Origin: Heracleum sosnowskyi
Lineage: Eukaryota; Streptophyta; Magnoliopsida; Apiales; Apiaceae
Direction of reading: 5' to 3'
Assembly (NCBI GenBank): GCA_030848705.1
Contig: CM061235.1
Span: forward strand, 137,275,228-137,339,227
Length of the DNA: 64,000 bases
Shown here: in pieces, positions 57,174 to 64,000 of the stretch
Layout of the letters: each line of letters starts with the position of its first letter
Numbering within the stretch: the stretch's first letter is position 1
Notes under the pieces: generated by a model
What the model saw: the letters and a program-made list of their open reading frames with translations, nothing else
What the model was told of the DNA's origin: nothing
Databases searched by the model: none
Made by a program: the position numbers and the translations under genes

Positions 57174-60100
57174 ATGGCCCCCAAAGAATCAATTTCACAA
57201 ATCAACTTTGCTGGCATCTACTCTCCAAGTGATGCTGGTGAGGGTTTCAAAGGGCTTGTTTATTTCATGAATAAGTCCTATCTTGGGTATGCAATTACCT
57301 CCACTCCTGTTCTTGACCTAGACAGGATTGAAAATTTCTGGGAGACAGCCGTTGCTCAAGAAGATGGTGACATCTCCTCCATTCATTTCAAAATCAAGGA
57401 GCACAGCTACTCTCTCACTGTTCAGGGCATCAATGCAGCTTTGGGAATTGTTCTAGAACCAGGAAAGGATTATGCTGAGCTTGCTAGTGATGAGACCCTG
57501 AAGAAGCTCTTCTTGAAGATTGGGTATTCTGGACCTATTCTTGAAGAGGGAACAACAAAATGGTACCCCTCTGGTGAAATGGACAGGAAATATCTCCGCA
57601 GGGAATGAAGTATGGTGTTTGATGCTATGGTGAAGGTGTTCTCTACTAAGACCACCGGCTGGAATGGAATTCCCACCTACATCAAGAAGCTCACTCACTC
57701 TCTTGTTCATGGGTACAAAGTGGATATTGGAAAGCTGCTCATGGCACACCTCAAGGCTGCCATAGGTAAGAAGGTAAACATCTATCCTCGCTTTCTAATG
57801 TTATGCATTAATTCTTTATGTGACTTTGATGAGAATGCCCCTCGATTAGAAGTGTGCCCAGTACTGAAAAGAAACACTCACACAACTCTCACTTCACAGA
57901 ATTTAAATGCACATATTCCACTATGTTTCACCAAACACATGGTTGATCAAGTGACTGACCTTGATTTTCCATTACCTTCTGGTTTTGACACCTTCACTAT
58001 TGAGACTGAAGCTGGATTAGACCCAAATTCAGCTAACCCTCATTCTACCCCATACACTCATCCTAGGTTCTCTAGACTTCCCAAAGTACAAAGGCTAGCC
58101 TTACAAGAAACCAGAAAAAGGCCCCTAGAGACTGGTGGTAGTGGTAGTGTTGAGAGTCAAGAGGGAGTTCCTGCACCTAGTGCAGCAAATAAGGAAGGTA
58201 GTCAAACAGAACCCACAGTGGTTCCTCCTGAGCCTAAGAAGAAGAGAGCTAAGAGGACCAAAACCACTGTTAGCCACCCTGCAGTCTCCCAAAAGACTGT
58301 ATAGAGGAATCAAGGGAAATAAACTCCTCCCTAGACGTGCCTTCTCAACAAGGGACATCTATTGAAATTGGCCTGTCTCCCAAGGCACCCTGTAAAGAGT
58401 CTGCACAACCTCATGGTCCAACTAATGAGGAACCTCCACTTGCAGAAACACACATGGAGTCAGGACACAGTGAGGATTTCACTTCCCCCTTTGATACTTC
58501 ACAAGTTCCATCTGTGGAGCAGTCATCATTCTCTTCTCCACTTTCACCTTCTTCCTTCCCTACACATTCATTTGTTTCTTCTCCATAACCTAGAGAGGGG
58601 GACAGTCCCAACCCTTCAGGTTTTGATCATCCATCTCCAATCATGGATGAGCCCCCTTTCAGTGGTCAACAAGAACCTATTTCTCAAAGTGAGATGGACA
58701 CCACTCCTTCAAACACTAAGAAAGAGCAAGGTACAACTCTGCTAGAAAGTGAAACAGCCAGTACCTTGTTCAATCTCCAAGGAGCATCTTACCTCAGGGA
58801 AGATGCTGTCACAACCCAAGTTGTTGTCAAAGACACTGTGGATGTTGCTGTCACATGTGATTCTGCTGTCAAGGACTCAGTTGAAGTCACTGTCACGACC
58901 AAACCTGCTGTCCAAGTTGCAGTGGAACCTACTGTCAATATTCCAACTGACAATAACATTCATGGCAAAACACATGTCATCTCTTCACAGACTGATCTTG
59001 ACGCTGTAACTGTCGAGGATGTTTATGATGATGATGTGCCACTATCTCAGTTCTTAAAGGTAGATTCTAAACCATCTATTTCATTGCATGTAAGTACTGC
59101 TCATACCCATGCATCTAGGATGAGTGAGGGTGTGCAAAAGAAAAGAGAGATAAAAGAAAAGAGAGGTGAGCATCAAAATGAGAGGCAGCCAAATGAGCTG
59201 GCAAAAGGTGAGGGAATTGAGCATGTCCAGAGTGAAATTGAGGGAGCCTCACATGTCCAGGCCTTAGGCCATGAGAGTTCTTTTGTGAGGAGTGATGAGA
59301 TCACTCAGAAAAACACTGAGAGTGTGAGAACCCCCACAGCCTCCAAGCCCCAATCTTTTCCTTCACCCCCAAGAAGGTTAAGATCAGGTGGCCCCTCTAC
59401 CTCTTTCAGGTTGCAAGCTCTAGAGAACAGGTGTCTGTCCATGGAATTCAAACTTGACAGCTTGTCTACCATGGTGGCCTCTGGATTCTCTGCCATTCAG
59501 GAAGCCATTCAAGCTCTGTCTGACAATCTTGATGTTGCCAACTTACCTAAGGGGGAGAAAGGGGTAAGATCAGAATCTCAAAAGGCAGAATCAGGAAGGG
59601 AAAAATCAGGAAAAGAAGGTTTCCCCAAACAGGATGTTGCTTATGGGGAGCCTGTCTCAAAGAAGGCTTCAAGGAGTGAGGGGGAGCCTGCAGCTAAAAG
59701 AAGATCAGTGTCTGCAAAGAAGAAAAGGGGAACTAAAGGAGATTCAGGAAGTAAGGAGGAGCAAGTGCAAGGAGCTGAAAATATCTTTGAATATGAGATA
59801 GCTGGAGAAACAGTCCTAATGTCCAAAGAAGCCCTGGAAGCTATGCAAAGGGGTGTTTCTTCCAAAAACCCAATACTACCTCCTGTGACTATAAGAGAGC
59901 CAACTCCAACTCCAAAGGAGAGTGTTTTTGAAAGGTAATGGAGAGAAAAGGAGGAGCAGAACAGGTTGGGAAAAGAGAAAGACAAGATGCCTGAATACAT
60001 CCTGTCAGGAAACACCTGGAGTGAAGGAACAGAGTTCAACCAAGAAGATACAAATGCCCTAATAGTTAACTACAGGGAAAGTACTCTGAAGAATCATGAT

Positions 60101-62217
60101 GAAAACTTCTACAAGGTAGTGGATGAAGCTATGAAGGAGCCTAGCAGAAGATTGAATAACTGCTCAACTTTGCTCAAGGAGAAAATCACCAGTGTATGTG
60201 TAAAGATCAATGAATAAAGGAGATGGGCTATTGATGTGTACTTAAACACTGGAATATCCATGTTCATTACTATGCAGCTGCTGCAGAGTCTTCCAGCAAG
60301 AGTGCTAACAGTAATGAAGAACAAAATCACAGCAAACCATACAGCCTTCAATGAGATCTTGCATCTGCAAATGCTGAGTTTAATTTCAGAGAAACTCCCA
60401 AAAGTCTACACCAATCCATTTTGTGTCTGCTATGAAGGTACCACCAAAAGTGGTAGCAGGAGATGTGCATACATGAGTCTAGGAGGCACTTCAACAATGG
60501 AGTCAAAGTCAATCTTAAAGGTGTTAAACATGATTCTCAACTCCAAAGCCAACAAGGAAGAGTTCTTGCTGCCAAAGCAATTTATGACTTGCTGGTGAAA
60601 AGGGACAAGGAACTGAGCTCCACTATGAAGAAGATGATCTCCAAAGAAATCTCCAACAGAGCTGAACAAGGAGAAAGCTGCTCCTATGATGTTCCTCATG
60701 ATGAAGATGATGAGTTAGATGGTAGTGGAGGAACTGGAGAAACAGGAAATGCTAGTGGAAGCACTTCTGGGAATGTTGGATCAAAGTCCCAAGAGGAAAA
60801 TAAAGAAGAAGCTCCTGTACAAGAAAAGGAAGATGCTGGAGCAACAGAAGAAGAGGAGTCAGTAATTCTTGAAGCTTTGGAGGCAAATATCTTAAGATGT
60901 GCTATTGACAGTATAAATGCTGAAAAAGATACTGTCACCAAAGAGACTGTCACAGAAGACACTGTCAACAAAGATGCTGTCAAGGAAGGAATCAAGCCTA
61001 CTGTCAAGCCAAAGAGGACAAAAACCTTAGCAAGGGCCTGGTTCTCTAGATAGGAACCTGAACCTGAGGAGATTTCAAAAGCAATAAAAGGAAAACACAA
61101 GTACTCAGGAAAGGAGAAAGCCACTGGGCTTGGCAGGAATTTGAAGAAGCCTATCCAATCAAAACTCTACAGCTCTCTGGATCTTTTGGAAAAGGAAGCT
61201 GATCAAATCAAGAACGTCGGGGTAAAGTTGGATAACAACAATGAAGCAACTGAATATGTTCTTTGGTTTGATGCATCCAGACTTGTGAAAGTCAAAAAGG
61301 ATTTTACCATGGAAGTGTCATCATATGACGTATCAGCAACTCTTTCAATGAAAAGGAGAACAGAAACAAGGAGAGTTGAATACTTCTACTTGGTAAGGAT
61401 GGTCAATCTAATGCAAGGTTATGACAACGTCCCTGAAAGTGTCATGAACCATGTGTTGGCATACAAAGCTGTGAGAGATGAAGAATTCTATCAGAAATTT
61501 GGGGATTGGTCACTGTTTGATGATAATGACATTGCCCACTTACTGGAATATTCTGATGAAGAAATGGCTGAGTATGAAGATGATATTCCTGAAGAAGTGG
61601 TGCAAACCTAACCAAGTCAAGAAGAATCCTCAGAGCCTACAAAAAGAGAAACCACTGAAGATACAGAAGATACATTCTTGGATAAAAGCAGAGAAGCCAA
61701 CAGGGTGGAAAGTGAAAGACCCAATTACCAATCTTGTATGCTTGAGAATCCTCTGAGAATCAAGTTCATATGGGAAGAAATTCCAGTAAGAAGCTTTCAT
61801 AAACTTAGAACCAGTGCTCTGAAAGACTTACTCTTCTTAGTAATTGGATCAATTCATCCATTGGAACAACAATGCTCTTCTGAGATTGAGGGCATTCTTC
61901 AAGCAAGAAAGGGTGAAGACTCAAAGCTGGATAAGTCAAGGAGAAAAACTCTAAATGCATACCCTAGAAGTAGATTCAAAGACTTTAATGGCACACTGAA
62001 GTTCAAAACTCATGCTTTTGGCAAAGACTTATGGTTGGATCTTCAGGATGCTAGGGTATGTCTCTCCAAGACACTCCAAAAACACATTGATGAGATTGAA
62101 AATGAGGCTATCACTCCTGATGAAATAGCACTGGTGGAAGGACTCAAAGAAGTTCTTAAGGAAGCTCTCAACAGAGAGGATGAAGCAAGACAGAAAAAGA
62201 AATCTGAAGCTAAGTAA
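57174..62217 (+). pseudogene. Sirevirus third frame (env-like position), heavily broken
   Basis: A frame of about 1680 codons after pol, where Sireviruses may carry an extra, sometimes called env-like, gene. It starts at ATG 57174 and ends at TAA 62217. In-frame stops: TGA 57606, TAA 58586, TAA 59936, TAA 60215, TAG 61051 and TAA 61609. Frameshifts lie near 58285 and between 60440 and 60560. Visible parts: an N-terminal globular region (NKSYLGYAITSTPVLDLD, HLKAAIGKKVNIYPRFL), a basic nuclear-signal-like EPKKKRAKRTK, a Ser/Pro-rich stretch, a coiled coil (LENRCLSMEFKLDSLSTMV), a second basic cluster (AKKKRGTKG) and a charged C-terminus. No signal peptide or convincing membrane segment was seen, so an envelope role is not supported. 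Two segments (58800-58940, 60900-61015) encode (A/T)V(K/T) repeats. Confidence 0.8.
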
Positions 62218-62303
62218 AAATCTTTTGTTAAATTTTGATCTTGTTAGTTAAGTTGTCAGCATGTATTAATTGTAAATTTGTTGTTATTGTCCATAAAAAC
62301 AAA

Positions 62304-62314
62304 TTGGGGGAGAT
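62304..62314 (+). other. Sirevirus polypurine tract
   Basis: TTGGGGGAGAT immediately precedes the TGTTAG of the 3' LTR, the normal plus-strand primer position and a sequence usual for this group. Confidence 0.85.
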
Positions 62315-63360
62315 TGTTAGGATTTATGGGTGATAGCTATGAGGCAACTTAACTAGATACTTTATTTACTTAATCTTTATTAAGTATGAACATACTGTCA
62401 CAGCCAGAGTATGTCTTTGTAACCGTTTTATTTAGTACAAATAAGATTCTAGTGCATCTTGGTAGAAGTTCATTCATTTGTTCAAGCCTCAAGAAGTACT
62501 CAAGATGGACAACAAGAATAAAGATTATTGTCACAGCGCTGACAATAAGGTTACAAGAAGACAGCATGTTGCGAGTCACGACAGTACATTCACTCTGACA
62601 GCAACATTGGCGGAAGCCCTCTGACATCAACTTTACCTTAGCCTGACAGCAAGCTTGGAAATCCTGACAGCACCTTCAGCGGGGATTTCTTACTGCCACT
62701 ATAAGCGCATTCCTGTGACAGCAAGCTTAGCCATCAGGATACTGTCATGAAGGGATAACATTTGTATTGGTAAACAACCCAGTCAAACTCGTGATAGTTT
62801 GGATGTTCAAGAAACAGGCGTGTTGCAGTATCCCAACACTGTAACAGGTCTGCAAGACTACAACTGAAGCTTGAGAGATCACATGACAAAGCTCACCAAT
62901 TCCAGAGTATGACAAATCTACATCTACTGAATTGTGTTAGCTTAAAATAGAATGTTTCTAGATTGCTTTGTTATGTATTGATAAGCTGTCTGTATAGCAA
63001 TTTAGGAAAGAATCACGGGCAGGTAAATTGTAAGAAGCTGCCACTTGAAAATGACAACAGCTTCACAAGACCCGTGATTGAAAGTGATAGGTTTAGCCTA
63101 TTTAGTCTATCTCTCAATTCATTCTCTGTAATCACTCGAGAAACCGAAGCTCAAGAAAAAACAAACATTTTCTTGAGGTTGTAGCAACCCATTGCAAAAT
63201 AAATAAAACATTTATTTTGTGAGAATTACTCGTGTGTCTACTTGTGTTTGCATTTGATAAACTGATGATCTTTAATCTTAGTTCTTGTTGTTGAAAACGT
63301 AGATTGAGATTTATCAGTATTGCATTCAACCCCCTCTTCTGCAATAGTCAAGGACCAACA
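62315..63360 (+). repeat. Sirevirus 3' LTR
   Basis: It aligns throughout with the 5' LTR and keeps six exact TGACAG/CTGTCA hexamers. It has an extra block of about 22 bp (CAGTATTGCATTCAACCCCC) near 63316-63337 that the 5' copy lacks; it reads like the common plant copia LTR end, so the 5' copy probably suffered a deletion. Confidence 0.92.
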
Positions 63361-63478
63361 TACTGTATTCTATATATTCTATTATTAATACAAAAAAATA
63401 ATATAAATAAATATTTTTACTATACAAAATATTATATTATATTAAAAGAAGTTTGTGCTTAGCGGGGTTATACGCTAG

Positions 63479-63893
63479 TATAGTATAATATACTACTCCC
63501 TTCGTCCCACCCAATATTTATTATTTGGGTTGGGCACGAAGTTTAAGGAAAATAAATAAAGTAATGGAGAAAAATAAAGAAAATGAGTAAAGTGGTTCGA
63601 TCCGCCAATATTTAAAGTATAAAATAAGTAAAGTGGAGGAAAGTAGTGGAAGTAGTTGATTTTTATATTATAAAACTTTACTATTTTAGGAAAGTTTTGG
63701 AATGTAAAAAATTGGATGGGAGTAGTTACTTTTTTTATTTTTCTTTAATAAAACCCCTCATTTTCCAAAAATATCACGGACAAACCGTTATTTATTTATT
63801 TTAAAATCAATTTTACTTTTAATTATTTAAAAAAATTTAACACACCTCCTTATTTGTTAAAAAAAATCCGTGCATCGCACAGTTCTAAGCTAG
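63479..63893 (+). mobile_element. Second Helitron, 3' part
   Basis: The right end is CCGTGCATCGCACAG (hairpin), TTCTAAG and CTAG at 63890-63893, the same family as the other Helitrons here. The interior left of it (CCAAAAATATCACGGAC) resembles their body. The left boundary is unclear: TATAGTATAATATA at 63479 may be a mutated 5' end. The Stowaway MITE sits inside. Confidence 0.55.
63496..63722. mobile_element. Stowaway MITE with TA duplication
   Basis: It begins CTCCCTTCGTCCCACCC and ends with the inverse CATCCAATT-type arm, ATTGGATGGGAG, flanked by TA on each side (63494-63495, 63723-63724), as expected for Tc1/mariner Stowaway elements. The 227-bp interior matches the element at 10127-10396. 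It lies between two Helitron ends. Confidence 0.85.
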
Positions 63894-64000
63894 TCTATAC
63901 TATATTATAATAGACGAAACATTAAAAGTTTGGTCGGTACGGTACCATGCTAGTTTTTTGGTACCTATTTTTTGGTATTTCGTGATTTTACTTAATTATC
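63894..64000 (+). mobile_element. Third Helitron, 5' end, runs off the window
   Basis: TCTATACTATATTATAATAG followed by ACGAAACATTAAAAGTTT is the family 5' end and begins at the very base after the CTAG of the preceding Helitron, so the two are head to tail with no spacer. Confidence 0.65.

Larger units (their letters stand above)
48867..63360 (+). mobile_element. Sirevirus-like Ty1/copia retrotransposon, 14.5 kb
   Basis: LTRs of 1024 bp (48867-49890) and 1046 bp (62315-63360) begin TGTTAG; the 5' one ends CTAACA. The primer-binding site TGGTATCAGAGCC (49893-49905) matches initiator methionine tRNA, and the purine tract TTGGGGGAGAT (62304-62314) abuts the 3' LTR. Flanks TACAG and TACTG are a 5-bp target duplication with one mismatch. 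Long LTRs, a large gag with two zinc knuckles, [12 protein letters not shown] in reverse transcriptase and a long extra frame after pol are Sirevirus features. By eye the LTRs differ at about 26 of 1020 aligned sites (about 2.5%) plus three indels, so the insertion is young. It lies inside a Helitron. Confidence 0.92.
48167..63478 (+). mobile_element. Short Helitron split by a Sirevirus-like insertion
   Basis: The left end is A|TCTATACCATACAATTATAT at 48167, followed by AAACATTGAAATTTTTGG, the same 5' end as the Helitron at 20843-23086. The right end is TTTGTGCTTAGCGGGG, TTATACG and CTAG|T at 63478, with a degenerate hairpin. Without the inserted retrotransposon (48867-63360) it is about 810 bp and non-coding. 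Interior words such as TTTTTCCAAAAATAGCC and ATTACCTTTTATAATTAAAAC match the Helitron array at 22 kb in inverse orientation. Confidence 0.7.

Noticed and set aside
1..64000. CRISPR arrays, bacterial operons, rRNA or tRNA genes
   Set aside because: Nothing of the kind seen; all tandem repeats found are transposon-internal or AT-rich plant repeats.

Overview
This is nuclear DNA of a flowering plant, most likely a eudicot. The genes have many introns with GT-AG borders, the spacers and introns are very AT-rich, and the protein families (GASA peptide, class III peroxidase, AG-peptide, plant matrixin) and transposons (copia, Sirevirus-like copia, Helitron, Stowaway, hAT, Harbinger, LINE) are all plant types. 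The family cannot be fixed from the sequence alone.

Layout. A ribonuclease H1 gene (957-8803, +, at least 8 coding exons) opens the window. After a spacer holding a Stowaway-like element come a proline-rich GASA peptide gene (11639-12511, +), a decayed copia retrotransposon with a 50-bp 5' LTR stub and two in-frame stops (13076-18022), decayed cysteine-rich exons on the minus strand near 18.2-18.4 kb, and an arabinogalactan-peptide gene (18875-19072, +). A Helitron on the minus strand (20843-23086) carries an internal tandem array and a nested inverted-repeat element. A complete PIGN gene (23825-38283, +, 18 coding exons, 987 codons) follows; its large third intron holds hAT-type and Harbinger-type MITEs with clean target-site duplications. 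Then come a single-exon class III peroxidase (39917-40900, -) and a plant matrix metalloproteinase whose last helix is lost to a frameshift (42198-43106, +).

From 43.3 kb onward the window is mostly mobile DNA: a LINE remnant (-), a terminal-inverted-repeat element with GGTGAT-rich filling, a CT-rich leader-like stretch without a coding region, and an RNase H-domain retrocopy or LINE tail (-). The last 15 kb is one nested structure: a small Helitron (48167-63478) split by a Sirevirus-like copia element of 14.5 kb (48867-63360, LTRs about 1.03 kb). That element has a frameshifted gag, an intact 1082-codon pol frame, a small intact acidic ORF with its own TATA-like box, and a very long third ORF broken by six in-frame stops and two frameshifts. 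Two further Helitron termini joined head to tail close the window.

How the parts relate. The host genes serve R-loop removal (RNase H1), ER GPI-anchor assembly (PIGN) and the cell wall or apoplast (GASA, AG-peptide, peroxidase, matrixin); nothing suggests a joint pathway. RNase H1 and PIGN lie close together here, as I recall them doing in Arabidopsis (At3g01410 and At3g01380), which may be old microsynteny. The strongest unexplained signal is the dense recurrence of the hexamer TGACAG/CTGTCA through the Sirevirus LTRs, its pol-ORF3 spacer and parts of its gag and ORF3 coding sequence.
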